Source: Acidobacteriaceae bacterium
GTDB lineage: Bacteria; Acidobacteriota; Terriglobia; Terriglobales; Acidobacteriaceae
DNA: 44,392 nt
Direction of reading: 5' to 3'
NCBI GenBank assembly: GCA_003165795.1
Contig: PMWW01000155.1
Coordinates: 23,364-67,755, forward strand
The notes below the pieces were generated by a model that saw only the letters and a list, made by a program, of their open reading frames with translations, was not told the DNA's origin and made no database searches. A program made the position numbers and the translations under genes. Positions 1 through 8,469 of this stretch are shown piece after piece (position 1 is the stretch's first letter; each line of letters opens with the position of its first letter).

Positions 1-147
1 TCCGTAAATGCCCGTTATAAAGGGTGGGCTTTAACCTCTGAGGCACTCCCACCTGGCTTAGTCAGACCGTCCTTAGCATTGAGTGAGGAAATGTGTGTCC
101 ATCACCTGGAAATCATTAAGAGGCCAACAAATTATTTCCACTCCTCC

Positions 148-180
148 CCAAAAAAAGGAAGGGCGAATCTCCCTTCCTTA
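148..180 (-). terminator. Rho-independent terminator after the PEP-CTERM gene
   Basis: Reading the minus strand, a 9-bp perfect stem (positions 171-179 pairing with 155-163, core GGAAGGG/CCCTTCC) with a 7-nt loop is followed at once by seven T residues (150-156 on the plus strand are A). It lies about 60 nt past the stop of the PEP-CTERM gene at 238, as expected for the end of the long minus-strand cluster. Positions 1-147 beyond it hold nothing I can recognise. Confidence 0.85.
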
Positions 181-237
181 GAGTCGTTCTGGAAGTCAAA
201 CCTGAGTTGCCTGTTTCAGCCACCCCGATCGACCTAA

Positions 238-981
238 TTAGCCGCGAAGCAGTTTCTTACGCAGTCCAGTCCCCAATGCCAGAAGCCCAGCGCCCAGTAC
301 CGACAAAGTTGCCGGTTCGGGAACGGTCGTCTGCATAGAAATGGACCCTTGGTCTACTAAGCCTTGGCATACGCCGCCCTGGCTGCAGTTGCTGTTAAGC
401 GAGATTGTAATCGCGTCGCCGCTACCACCAACGAAAGTGTAGCTTCCGAAAGCGCCCCCTCCGGTGTTGGTGCAGAAACCTGCGGGGCACAGCTTAATGC
501 TACTAATAAGCAGACCTCCGGAAAAGGTACCGACGGTTCCCGAGGCAGAAAAGGAACCGGTGGTGAATGTCGCCGTAAAAAGCTCCCCAGTAGACGTGCC
601 ATGGCTGCTAGTGACAGTGCCGAAGACGTCGATCGTACCTCCGGCCGCAAAGTTGTACAAGCAGTTCCCTCCACTGCAACTGCCACCCGTCTCCAAGCCA
701 CTCGATAAGGTCATGTACCCACCGGTTCCACCGCTTATCGTGCAACCCGCACCACAACCGAGTCCGACCGTGTCGAAGAGGCTTTGGATCAACGCGCCGC
801 TTCCTCCGCCTCCCGCTCCGACGGTCAATGCATCGCCAACCCCGGGGGTAAAGTTCAGAGTTCCTTGTCCGTTGACATCAGTACCCGTGAATTGAATGGT
901 TCCGGCTCGTGCCGTAAGAGGCGCTACTAGCAAACCGACTGCTAACAGCGCCAGAAAGACTACTTGATACTTCCCTCTCAT
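238..981 (-). CDS. PEP-CTERM sorting-domain protein (exosortase substrate)
   Basis: A secreted protein of 247 aa. The N-terminus has a signal peptide (basic MRGKY, hydrophobic stretch, cleavage near ARA-G at about residue 26). The C-terminus is a classical PEP-CTERM signal: VPEPATL near residue 220, a hydrophobic helix of about 15 residues, then RKKLLRG. The middle is rich in Gly, Ser and Thr with several Cys, and I recognise no enzymatic domain. The start at 981 is chosen because GGAGGAGG lies 6-8 nt upstream; the open frame extends further upstream but without support. It is the only PEP-CTERM protein in the window and lies directly downstream of the exosortase gene, so it is a likely XrtA substrate. 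The role in the matrix is unknown; structural or adhesive is a guess. Confidence 0.9.
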   Translation of the reverse strand: MRGKYQVVFLALLAVGLLVAPLTARAGTIQFTGTDVNGQGTLNFTPGVGDALTVGAGGGGSGALIQSLFDTVGLGCGAGCTISGGTGGYMTLSSGLETGGSCSGGNCLYNFAAGGTIDVFGTVTSSHGTSTGELFTATFTTGSFSASGTVGTFSGGLLISSIKLCPAGFCTNTGGGAFGSYTFVGGSGDAITISLNSNCSQGGVCQGLVDQGSISMQTTVPEPATLSVLGAGLLALGTGLRKKLLRG

Positions 982-1252
982 TCCGTGACCTCCTCCAGTA
1001 CCTAGGTTTCTGGTTTGGTTTTCTTCGAAAAGCGCCGTCGCGCCTCCACCCGTATCAAATACATCTCTGCAGTTCTGATTCCAAAGTCTCCGGGTCTCCA
1101 TGTTAGGCAGAATGAACGGGAATACTCCTTGCACATATCCGATTCCTGTCTCGACACGCAAGAAAGTACCTAACAAAAATGAATACACTTGCCAAACTAT
1201 GGGACATGTAACAGCTCGATCAAAGCAAGCATTTGCCAAACACGGAAACAAT
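982..1252 (-). promoter_or_regulatory. Leader/promoter region of the PEP-CTERM gene
   Basis: A 271-bp gap separates the exosortase stop from the PEP-CTERM start, much longer than the other gaps in this cluster. That suggests a separate promoter and a long leader. It contains two direct copies of TTGCCAAAC (1189-1197 and 1233-1241), 44 bp apart. One copy forms a near sigma-54 element on the minus strand, but with a GG-GC spacing one base too short. No riboswitch could be recognised. Confidence 0.4.
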
Positions 1253-2773
1253 TTATTTCAAGAAATCGGCGAGAATGCTGGACGCTTCCGAGGGATCAGA
1301 CTGGAATGGTGCAGACACTGCGTATAGAACAGTATTCTGGGGATGGCCAAAAAGTCGATTGCGGGCCTCGATGGCTCGAAGCTGATAGGGATCGGACGTG
1401 AATTGATCGCCGATAGAATACCAAGTCCATACCAGGCGATGCCGGGACCCTCGAGCAATCGTGTATTCGGCAACCATGAGCGGTCTCCCGGCAATGGTCG
1501 CTGCCTGGGCGCTGCTGCCTAGTAACGTCCATGCTCCCGATCTTCCCACTGCATTAGATGAATTAATCAGCTCGACCCCACGCCGGTCTCCCGAATAGGA
1601 GGCGAAACAAACCGATACTTCGCGCGGTCCTGAAAGGAAGGTCTCTATAGTCCTTGCTCGGATTGAGGTAGGTTCGGGCGCCCACTCCTGGTCCAGATTG
1701 TCGACCGCTATCCAGCCTGGGGGCGCAGCTAACCCATTGGCTGCCATGGGAATCGCCGGAGTGCGCGACCACAGGAATCCAGTCAGTGCCGTCGCCGAAA
1801 CGGCGATTATAACTATCATCGCTAGATTAGCAACCAACCTGACAGGTCGCGCGGAAGGTTCATTCGATGCCGCGCCAGGAAGGGTTGCGGCGGTCACTGG
1901 TTCAGACCACCTGAACGCAACCGTGAGCAGAATCGCGGTCAGCAGAGAAAAGAACACAAAGCCGTAGATTACATGGTCCACCCCGGTTGCGATCGCGTTA
2001 CCGGAAAGATACGCCAGCACAACAATCCCATACGCCCTGACCGCATTTGCGATGATGGGTAACAATGCCGAGAGCAGCAGGAAAGTGATGCGGCGTTTCC
2101 AGCTGCGGTATGCTACCCCCGCGACTAGAACACCAATGACAATCGAAGCGATCAGATAGCGAATGCCGCTGCACGCCTCGGCAACTTGCCAGTTGCCGGA
2201 CGGAGTTGACAATATCAGACCATCTTGCACTGCAGGAATGCCAGAGAGCCGGAGAGCGTTCACCGTAAAGGCGGCTGTCCATTGCTGAAGCAGCGGCACC
2301 AGGCTGTCTCCGACCGGGACCGCAAAGAAAAGAAAAAGTAAGGCGAACCGCAAGACGCGGACCGATGCATTTCCCAGAAATGTCCAGACCAATGCATCCA
2401 GCATGGTGATGAGCGCGATGTGCTGGATTACCTGCACATCCGCCACGTTGCCGGCAACCCACAACCCTGCCGAAAAGAAAAACAATGTCAGACCGAGAAG
2501 CGACGTTGTGGGATGAAGTGTTCTTAGATCGTCCCGGCGGCGCCACACCAGGAGTGCACAGAGGGGGACGATGACGAACCCGTAGGAATACGTGCTACTG
2601 CCATTCCAGATCGTAACCATGGAAGCCATGGTCTGGCGGAATGCAAAGAGCGTGACCATCCCCGCAGTCGCCAAGGCTATCAGCGGCCCGAGCCAGGCTG
2701 TCGTAACCGCCTCGCGGTCATTCAGCTGGGGCTCAACAAGAAGAATCGGAGCCGAAGAACTGGAAACGGACAT
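1253..2773 (-). CDS. xrtA: Exosortase A with C-terminal EpsI domain
   Basis: Membrane cysteine transpeptidase-like enzyme that recognises and cleaves PEP-CTERM proteins. The 506-aa protein has about eight hydrophobic segments in the first 340 residues. The exosortase catalytic signature is complete: Cys201 in EACSGIRYL, Arg246 in NAVRAYG and His267 in DHVIYGF. After a linker and another membrane segment near 315-335, residues of about 345-506 form a soluble domain of the EpsI (DUF3485) type. XrtA proteins of EPS loci often carry this domain as a fusion, while other loci encode EpsI separately. The ATG is preceded by AGGGGAGAG. The gene sits at the end of the EPS cluster, just upstream of a PEP-CTERM substrate. 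Assignment to the A class rests on the EpsI fusion and on the many XrtA-associated neighbours. Confidence 0.93.
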   Translation of the reverse strand: MSVSSSSAPILLVEPQLNDREAVTTAWLGPLIALATAGMVTLFAFRQTMASMVTIWNGSSTYSYGFVIVPLCALLVWRRRDDLRTLHPTTSLLGLTLFFFSAGLWVAGNVADVQVIQHIALITMLDALVWTFLGNASVRVLRFALLFLFFAVPVGDSLVPLLQQWTAAFTVNALRLSGIPAVQDGLILSTPSGNWQVAEACSGIRYLIASIVIGVLVAGVAYRSWKRRITFLLLSALLPIIANAVRAYGIVVLAYLSGNAIATGVDHVIYGFVFFSLLTAILLTVAFRWSEPVTAATLPGAASNEPSARPVRLVANLAMIVIIAVSATALTGFLWSRTPAIPMAANGLAAPPGWIAVDNLDQEWAPEPTSIRARTIETFLSGPREVSVCFASYSGDRRGVELINSSNAVGRSGAWTLLGSSAQAATIAGRPLMVAEYTIARGSRHRLVWTWYSIGDQFTSDPYQLRAIEARNRLFGHPQNTVLYAVSAPFQSDPSEASSILADFLK

Positions 2774-2890
2774 CTCTCCCCTGGTCTAAAGCAATTATTT
2801 ACGAGCACTTACCAGACCATTCACGGCATTTTAATGGGGCCTGTGAAAAATTTGTGAATATATCGTCGTAATTGTCAACCCCTGTCCGGC

Positions 2891-3493
2891 TCATGGTTTC
2901 GAATCATCAGGCAACAGGAGGAGCGGGTATAGCAGTACCTTTACCAGCTCCAGAAGCACTAACTTCCGCGGCAACGCATTCTGCCACCAATGGTCACGGT
3001 TAAAGTTCGGGTTCTCCGCCGGAACGGCCACAAATCTCACCTCGGTTCGCGGCGGTATTAAAGCGCGGCAGCACCACCGTACTCGTCGCAAATGAAAACC
3101 GCTGCTGACTATGATCGCACTGCGCACGAACTCTCGCTCGTGTAGCCACCGTGAAAACGCCACCATCTCGCTCCACGTTCCGAATCGCTGAAGCCGGACC
3201 TGCTGTGCCTGCGCGGCGCCCTTGCGCAGTGAAACAAAGTAGTGCCGGCATTCGGGTGCCACGCCGGCGGCCAGGGTAAGAAGGTCGGTCGGCAGGGGCA
3301 ACTTGAACTCGGAAAACCGGCGGATCTCGAAGCGCCCCACACTGAGCAGCACGGTGTCGGCCCAGCCCTCGTCGAACAGTTGCAGTGCGAAATGCTTGCG
3401 GCACTCGCGGCCGGCAAGGACGAAGATCACATCCGCCACTTGCGGAGCATCAGACGCCGCCAGCCAATCGTAAACTCTGTTAAAAATCGGCAC
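2891..3493 (-). CDS. DUF218 / YdcF-ElyC-SanA-like protein
   Basis: A 200-aa protein of the DUF218 family, whose members (ElyC, SanA, YdcF) influence envelope or peptidoglycan and EPS metabolism without a settled biochemical activity. Visible family features are the N-terminal ADVIFVLAG strand (about residues 20-28), then the central TWSEMVAFSRWL helix and the IIVSSGFHLRRV motif near residues 127-138. A hydrophobic segment lies at the C-terminus (LLYPLLLL). There is no N-terminal signal. The start is a GTG with GGAG 6 nt upstream. It follows the preceding glycosyltransferase by 11 nt and is therefore probably in the same operon. The 117-nt gap to xrtA holds no convincing promoter. Confidence 0.75.
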   Translation of the reverse strand: MPIFNRVYDWLAASDAPQVADVIFVLAGRECRKHFALQLFDEGWADTVLLSVGRFEIRRFSEFKLPLPTDLLTLAAGVAPECRHYFVSLRKGAAQAQQVRLQRFGTWSEMVAFSRWLHEREFVRSAIIVSSGFHLRRVRWCCRALIPPRTEVRFVAVPAENPNFNRDHWWQNALPRKLVLLELVKVLLYPLLLLPDDSKP

Positions 3494-3504
3494 CGCTTCT
3501 CCGC

Positions 3505-4800
3505 TCAGGACCCAACCGCCGATTGGGGGACCAGCTTGGCCGCGTCGCCGCGATTGCTGGAAACAAACTCATAAACACCCTGATATTTCCGCGCCAACAC
3601 CTTCCAGTCCTTGTCACGCAGTATCATTTCGCGACCGCGCTCTCCCAATTGTTCACGAAGCGCCGGGGAAGCGATCAGCCGCTCTGCCTGAGAGCAGAAG
3701 TCCGCGACATCTTCGGGGCGAAACAGTAAGCCGGTGACTTCGTGCTGTACCAGCTCGCGGTGTCCTCCAACGCCGCTCGCCAAGACTGCCTTCTTGAGCG
3801 ACATTGCCTCCAGCGGCTTCAGCGGCGTCACCAGTTCCGTCAAGCGGACGCTGAGTCGGGGAAACACCAGGACATCTACAACTGAGTAGTAGCGCGTTAT
3901 CTGCTCATGGGGAACGTGGTCGATAAACCGCACCTGGTCGGCCAAGTTGTAATCGCGAATAGCGGCGCGGATTGCCAACTCTTCTTCGCCCCGGCCAATG
4001 ATCAGCAAGCTGAATCGGTTTCCCCGAGCACGCAGCTCGGCGGCCGCTCGCATCAGCCAGGTGATGCCTTCATAGCGATACAACGAACCAAAAAAGCCAA
4101 AAACTGCTCCCGGCGACAAACCCAGCTCAGCGGCAAGCTTGGTATCGCGCGGCACGGGAGTAAAGCGCTCGGCATCCACACCGTTGGGTACATGGAATAG
4201 TTTTTCGGACGCGATGCCCCGGGAGCGAAGGTCGTCCAGAATGTGTTGCGCAATTCCGGTAATTGCGTCGGCGTGTCGCGCTACGTAAGTTTCCAACCCT
4301 CGCGTCAGCCGGTACCTTAGCGACGTGGTTCGCGTCCGTTCCTGATCGACTGCGGCATCTTCCCAGAAAGCGCGGATTTCGTAAATGAAGGGCAGGTTTC
4401 GCCGCCGCGCCGCCTGCAAAGCTGCCAGCCCGCACAATGCCGGAGAATGCGCACAGATAGTATCAATACCGTAAGTGTCGATCACTTGCAGAATGCGATT
4501 CCGCAGTAGCCGGACAATCTGCCACTCTCGCACCAACGGCCAGCGGCGATGCAAAGCGGCCTTTGCGATGGCACCACGCACCGGGGTCCGAGCATACGAA
4601 ACACCGTCGACCGTGACGTCTGCCGCCGACGGATCATCCAGTTGCTGGAGCGGGCTGGTCACCACCATGATCGGCTGACCGAGGCGATGCTGTGCCGTAA
4701 CCAAGTCCCGGCTACGTACACTGTAGCCGCTGAGAATCGGCCACGAGTGATCGAGCACGTGAAGTACGGAACCACCCGCCATCCGGCCAATACCTGTCAT
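3505..4800 (-). CDS. GT4 glycosyltransferase, exosortase A-associated
   Basis: A cytoplasmic retaining glycosyltransferase of family GT4, 432 aa. The N-terminus (VLHVLDHSWPILSGYSVRSRD) matches the opening of the PEP-CTERM/exosortase-A-associated glycosyltransferase family (TIGR04063 type). The C-terminal Rossmann half carries VPNGVD, FFGSLYRYEG, an IIGRGEEE strand and the nucleotide-sugar binding PLKPLEAMSLKK segment, whose Glu is the usual GT4 glutamate. The start at 4800 is preferred because GAGGAG lies immediately upstream; the open frame continues 69 codons upstream into the preceding gene with no sign of homology. The sugar donor cannot be read from the sequence. Confidence 0.88.
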   Translation of the reverse strand: MTGIGRMAGGSVLHVLDHSWPILSGYSVRSRDLVTAQHRLGQPIMVVTSPLQQLDDPSAADVTVDGVSYARTPVRGAIAKAALHRRWPLVREWQIVRLLRNRILQVIDTYGIDTICAHSPALCGLAALQAARRRNLPFIYEIRAFWEDAAVDQERTRTTSLRYRLTRGLETYVARHADAITGIAQHILDDLRSRGIASEKLFHVPNGVDAERFTPVPRDTKLAAELGLSPGAVFGFFGSLYRYEGITWLMRAAAELRARGNRFSLLIIGRGEEELAIRAAIRDYNLADQVRFIDHVPHEQITRYYSVVDVLVFPRLSVRLTELVTPLKPLEAMSLKKAVLASGVGGHRELVQHEVTGLLFRPEDVADFCSQAERLIASPALREQLGERGREMILRDKDWKVLARKYQGVYEFVSSNRGDAAKLVPQSAVGS

Positions 4801-4838
4801 ATCTCCTCGTTTAACATCCCATTGCTTCAAAACTGTAG

Positions 4839-5978
4839 TCACTTCTTCGCGGCTTGCGTGGTCAGTGTAGCTTTGCCCGTCAGGACCTTGACAAACCCAT
4901 CTTCCGGGTCCGGATAGCTGACATACAACGTATCGTCTGGTCCGATCGCTGCATCCACATTGGAATATTGTTCCATTGCACCGGAGACAATAACTTGTAT
5001 TTGCCACTGTTTGCCATCCCAGAATGCATGCTTCACCCCGCCTACATCACCAAATATAATGTGGGGGACGCCGTGTGTATCTAAGAGCAACGCTGTACTG
5101 CCCCGATAAAAGTCAAATCCGCCTGCAACTTCCCCCACCTTTTCGATGGTCCATTTGCCGTCTTTCCGGTATGCATACTTCAAGGTTGTGTCGTCGAAGT
5201 AGCTAATATGGGGCGACCCGTCCGCCGCTAATACCAGGCTATTGTCATAACCTCTGTAAGTGCCCGCATTACTCGACGAATCGACGCTGTCAACGTTCCA
5301 GAGTTTACCGTCCCACGCCGCATATCTCAGATCGCCCCCGGCAGTCCACTGACTGTAGGCCAGATGTGCAAAGCCCTTGGAATCGACTACCATTGAGTTC
5401 CACTTACCTGAGACACCTCCGTCCACCGAGCGTACGACCCACGCGCCGTTCTCGAGGCTGGCATGCCTCAAATGGGTGAATTGCTTCCCCCCGGGCAAGA
5501 ATTCGTGATACCAGCTCAAGTGCGGTGTCCCAGCCGAATCCACAGCCACCGAGCAATGATAGGAGATGGTGCCTGACCCAGGATCAATCTCCTGCGTGAC
5601 CCATCGGTGGTTGTCAAGCGTAACGTACTCCAGAACTCCGAATGCCACACACACATGGGGCCGATCGCCCTTGTCAACCGCGACCCGCGGAAACACATTC
5701 TGCGAATAATGCGTCGAATCAATCACTCGCGTGGTAAACCATTTATCGGATGTTGCCGGCCGAAACGCGTAGTACACCTTGTCATCTTCGGTGATAAACG
5801 TAAGATGAAGGTTTCCGCTGCCGTCAATTGCAACAGACGACGTGATGCCCCGTCCTACATTTTGAGAGCTCCAGCTCCAAACCTGTGCCCAACTTCTTCC
5901 GGCCAGCAGCACCGCCCCTACGACCACCAGGAACGATAACCGCCATACCTGGTTACGACCCACATACTTCGTCGCCAT
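4839..5978 (-). CDS. Secreted seven-repeat beta-propeller-like protein
   Basis: A 379-aa exported protein. A basic N-terminus and hydrophobic stretch (LSFLVVVGAVLLAG) end in a likely cleavage site SWA-Q near residue 32. The rest is built of seven degenerate repeats, each with a D/G-rich turn then a His and a beta strand: GNLHLTF, DRPHVCV, GTPHLSW, GFAHLAY, GSPHISY, GVPHIIF and DTLYVSY. Seven repeats of about 45-50 residues suggest a seven-bladed beta-propeller of the sialidase/BNR-like fold class. No catalytic set for a sialidase could be assigned. TGGAGG sits 4 nt before ATG 5978; a TTG 24 nt upstream is the alternative. It lies inside the EPS operon between the ligase and a glycosyltransferase, so glycan binding in the periplasm or outside is an inference. 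Confidence 0.7.
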   Translation of the reverse strand: MATKYVGRNQVWRLSFLVVVGAVLLAGRSWAQVWSWSSQNVGRGITSSVAIDGSGNLHLTFITEDDKVYYAFRPATSDKWFTTRVIDSTHYSQNVFPRVAVDKGDRPHVCVAFGVLEYVTLDNHRWVTQEIDPGSGTISYHCSVAVDSAGTPHLSWYHEFLPGGKQFTHLRHASLENGAWVVRSVDGGVSGKWNSMVVDSKGFAHLAYSQWTAGGDLRYAAWDGKLWNVDSVDSSSNAGTYRGYDNSLVLAADGSPHISYFDDTTLKYAYRKDGKWTIEKVGEVAGGFDFYRGSTALLLDTHGVPHIIFGDVGGVKHAFWDGKQWQIQVIVSGAMEQYSNVDAAIGPDDTLYVSYPDPEDGFVKVLTGKATLTTQAAKK

Positions 5979-5998
5979 AAACCTCCAATACTTCTCCG

Positions 5999-7342
5999 TC
6001 AAGCAATCGCCGCCCCTGCCAGGAAGCTCTCTTCATATACCTCTGGAGTTCCGCTCGCGTCCTCAGTTCCCAACATATGATATTCGCGCTCAAACAAGAT
6101 CTTCAAAACAATCACGCAGGCAATGATCTGATACATGAAATCAAAATAGGCCCGCCCTAGTGTTGCGCCACTCACTGTATAGGCCAGCAAACTCACCTCG
6201 AACATTTGGGTATATGGAACAGCCCACTTCAGGGCGTCATAACGCCTGGCCGCCCTCCGGATCTTTCGCAGCGCCGCAAAACAGGAGATCAGTAACGCTA
6301 GAAACAGTCCCAGTCCGACGAAGCCTTGTTCTCCGAGCATCTGCAAATAGATACTATGTGGACCCTTAAAGGCAGTATCAAGCCTTGATCCAGGAATATA
6401 TCTGACCATCAAATTGCCGTCGGGATAGGCGTCAAACCCTCCGCCTGTAAGTGGGTAATCCAGCGCCAACCGCCACCCTCCGTGCCAGGTTGCCAGCCTG
6501 GATTCTGCCGATTGGTCCATCTTGCCATGCATAAAATCATCCATCCTGCCCTTCCATTCGTTCGAGCTCATACCGACTACCAGGAAGAGTCCCGCAGCAA
6601 CCACAAAAACACTCAGCACCTTGTGACGGGACTTCATCAGGAGTGCGCCGATAACTACCGCCAACCCTAGCGCGCCCCCCCGGGAATAGGTACCGATCAC
6701 CGAAATAATCGTGCCCACCGTCAAAACGCGCAAACATACTCGTATCCATTTCCGAGGCTCGTCTTGGGCCAAGAAAAAGAGCAAAGGAATGCTCATATTT
6801 AGGGCGAGGCCAAAGTCATTGTTATCGGCAATAAAAGTCCCATCTGGCCCCCAAATTCGGTATTGCCCTGCGGTTTGGATGAAAAATATCGTCGCGATCA
6901 ATGCCCGGAAGCCGAAACTTCCCGCGATCACCATCACCATAATGTGCAGTTTATCTCTATTAGTGACCAGCAGGATTGTGGCAATGGTCATCAGAAGTAT
7001 TTTGCTGATTTCTCGCAAGTGAAACTGCGCATCTACCACATGACCGGCAAATACCGGCACATAGCTAATATAGATCGTCGTAAAGACAAACCATGCCCAC
7101 AACAAAAGTAGCAAACTGCTTTCCCGCGTGACAGTGTGTTTGTTCTTCTTGGCAAACAACATGCCGACTATAGTTGGTATCGCAATGACCAGGGCGACGG
7201 GAAAGTCCCTCGCAATCCCCCATCCATACCGATGAGGATTAAAGTAGGCCAGCCATGACCAAACGAGAAGTCCATAGTATGGACTGAGCACCGCCAAGGG
7301 TACCGACAAAAATACAATCGCCAATACAATGTAATCTCTCAC
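5999..7342 (-). CDS. O-antigen-ligase/Wzy-like membrane protein, exosortase A-associated
   Basis: An integral membrane protein of 447 aa with roughly eleven hydrophobic segments and a large periplasmic loop around residues 255-330. The N-terminus (MRDYIVLAIVF, then LLVWSWLAYFNPHRYGWG) is the hallmark of the putative O-glycosylation ligase associated with exosortase A (TIGR03097 type), which carries the O-antigen ligase/Wzy_C domain. It probably polymerises repeat units or transfers lipid-linked glycan to an acceptor; which of these is not known. It starts at a GTG overlapping the stop of the upstream deacetylase (GTGA), so translation is coupled. Confidence 0.88.
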   Translation of the reverse strand: MRDYIVLAIVFLSVPLAVLSPYYGLLVWSWLAYFNPHRYGWGIARDFPVALVIAIPTIVGMLFAKKNKHTVTRESSLLLLLWAWFVFTTIYISYVPVFAGHVVDAQFHLREISKILLMTIATILLVTNRDKLHIMVMVIAGSFGFRALIATIFFIQTAGQYRIWGPDGTFIADNNDFGLALNMSIPLLFFLAQDEPRKWIRVCLRVLTVGTIISVIGTYSRGGALGLAVVIGALLMKSRHKVLSVFVVAAGLFLVVGMSSNEWKGRMDDFMHGKMDQSAESRLATWHGGWRLALDYPLTGGGFDAYPDGNLMVRYIPGSRLDTAFKGPHSIYLQMLGEQGFVGLGLFLALLISCFAALRKIRRAARRYDALKWAVPYTQMFEVSLLAYTVSGATLGRAYFDFMYQIIACVIVLKILFEREYHMLGTEDASGTPEVYEESFLAGAAIA

Positions 7343-8469
7343 TTAGTTTCCTGCGCTAGACCACTCCCTGGCGAACTTTGCTGCAGCTCAAGCTCTTCAT
7401 CCACGGGATGAAAAAACAACCAGTGCAAGCGGAGCGCAAACTTTGCTATCGACGTATCATTGCTGACCAGAAGCCGGCGTAAGCGGAATAGGTCCGCACC
7501 TGGCGCATTTACGCCGATGATGGCGGTGAGTGCGGTCCGAAAGCCTAGGTCGCCGAGCATCGGAGCAGCACCCGTGTCACACTCGCCCAGTTTACCGAAA
7601 GGAAAGGCAAAATCTTCTACTTGCGATCCGAGCCTCTGCTCGATCAGCCGCTTCGAGTCAGCTACCTCACGGGTGAGCGCTTCTGGCCGAAGACGACTGG
7701 CGACGGGATGTGTCATGGTGTGAGCTCCGAAGGAAACTCCGGCTCGCTGCATCGAACGTACTTGGTTCCAGCTCATCATGGCACCGCGTACCTCCTCTGT
7801 CCCCAGCGGGATCCTTCGTTCGAGCTCCCTACACCAGACTTGGCGTTCTTCATCCGAGATAGATCGCAAGTAGGTAATAGCTTCCGTCGCCGCCGCCAGG
7901 CGAGCCGCATAGCTGTTTAACCTGTAGGTCCGAGGTGTACCTAGCGTCAGCTCCAGCTCGGAATCAGCCCTCTGGAAACGGAGGAATATTCGGTCATACC
8001 AGGAAATTTCTCCACTCTCTATCGCTCCAGCGGTCAGGTAGACCGTCACCGGGATATTGTATTTCTGTAGCACCGGCAACGCTTCTGTGAACGTCCCCAA
8101 ATAACCGTCATCGAACGTGACTACAATGCCTTGACCCTGAGCGTCCGGGTCTCTTAGTTCCGCAGCCATTTGTTCAACCGAGAGTACCCGGTAGTATTGG
8201 GCAATGTACTGCATTTGTTTGGCAAATACTTCTTGCGCCAGGGTGCAATAAAGAGGAACACCCTCGGTCCCAACCCGGTGGTATCCCAGCACCACATATT
8301 TGGCTTTGCGTACTCGGCGGAGGCGTCCCTGGCGCCTGCCGTCGGCGGCCAGCTCATAGCGGCCCGAAAAGCTATGAAAGGCCCGCAACAATCCAGTTTG
8401 ATATGCGCTGTTAGCGATCACTTGTTCCCAGCTCCCGGACTTCGGCTGAAGTCGCGCCTTAGAAGGCAT
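7339..8469 (-). CDS. Polysaccharide deacetylase (NodB/CE4 family)
   Basis: A 376-aa enzyme with a NodB-homology domain. It would remove N- or O-acetyl groups from the exopolysaccharide or its lipid-linked precursor. Motifs are HRVG near residue 64, the metal/catalytic TFDDGY (Asp120, Asp121) and the second metal motif GAHTMTHP (His250, His254). FAFPFGK follows at about 279-285. There is no clear signal peptide, so it may act in the cytoplasm or on the inner membrane face, unlike many secreted CE4 enzymes. The ATG overlaps the stop of the upstream amidotransferase by 11 nt. Confidence 0.85.
   Translation of the reverse strand: MPSKARLQPKSGSWEQVIANSAYQTGLLRAFHSFSGRYELAADGRRQGRLRRVRKAKYVVLGYHRVGTEGVPLYCTLAQEVFAKQMQYIAQYYRVLSVEQMAAELRDPDAQGQGIVVTFDDGYLGTFTEALPVLQKYNIPVTVYLTAGAIESGEISWYDRIFLRFQRADSELELTLGTPRTYRLNSYAARLAAATEAITYLRSISDEERQVWCRELERRIPLGTEEVRGAMMSWNQVRSMQRAGVSFGAHTMTHPVASRLRPEALTREVADSKRLIEQRLGSQVEDFAFPFGKLGECDTGAAPMLGDLGFRTALTAIIGVNAPGADLFRLRRLLVSNDTSIAKFALRLHWLFFHPVDEELELQQSSPGSGLAQETK

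Noticed and set aside
1224-1241. Sigma-54 promoter before the PEP-CTERM gene (TTTGGCAAATGCTTGC on the minus strand)
   Set aside because: Only 9 nt separate GG and GC; sigma-54 promoters keep 10. Kept only as part of the direct-repeat observation.
982-1251. Upstream extension of the PEP-CTERM frame (90 extra codons)
   Set aside because: The extension lacks a signal peptide at its start and would bury the real one. GGAGGAGG directly before 981 marks the true start.
2805-2818. GG-N10-GC element upstream of xrtA on the minus strand (TGGTCTGGTAAGTGCT)
   Set aside because: The spacing is right but the -24 box lacks TGGCA, and such spacing alone is frequent by chance.
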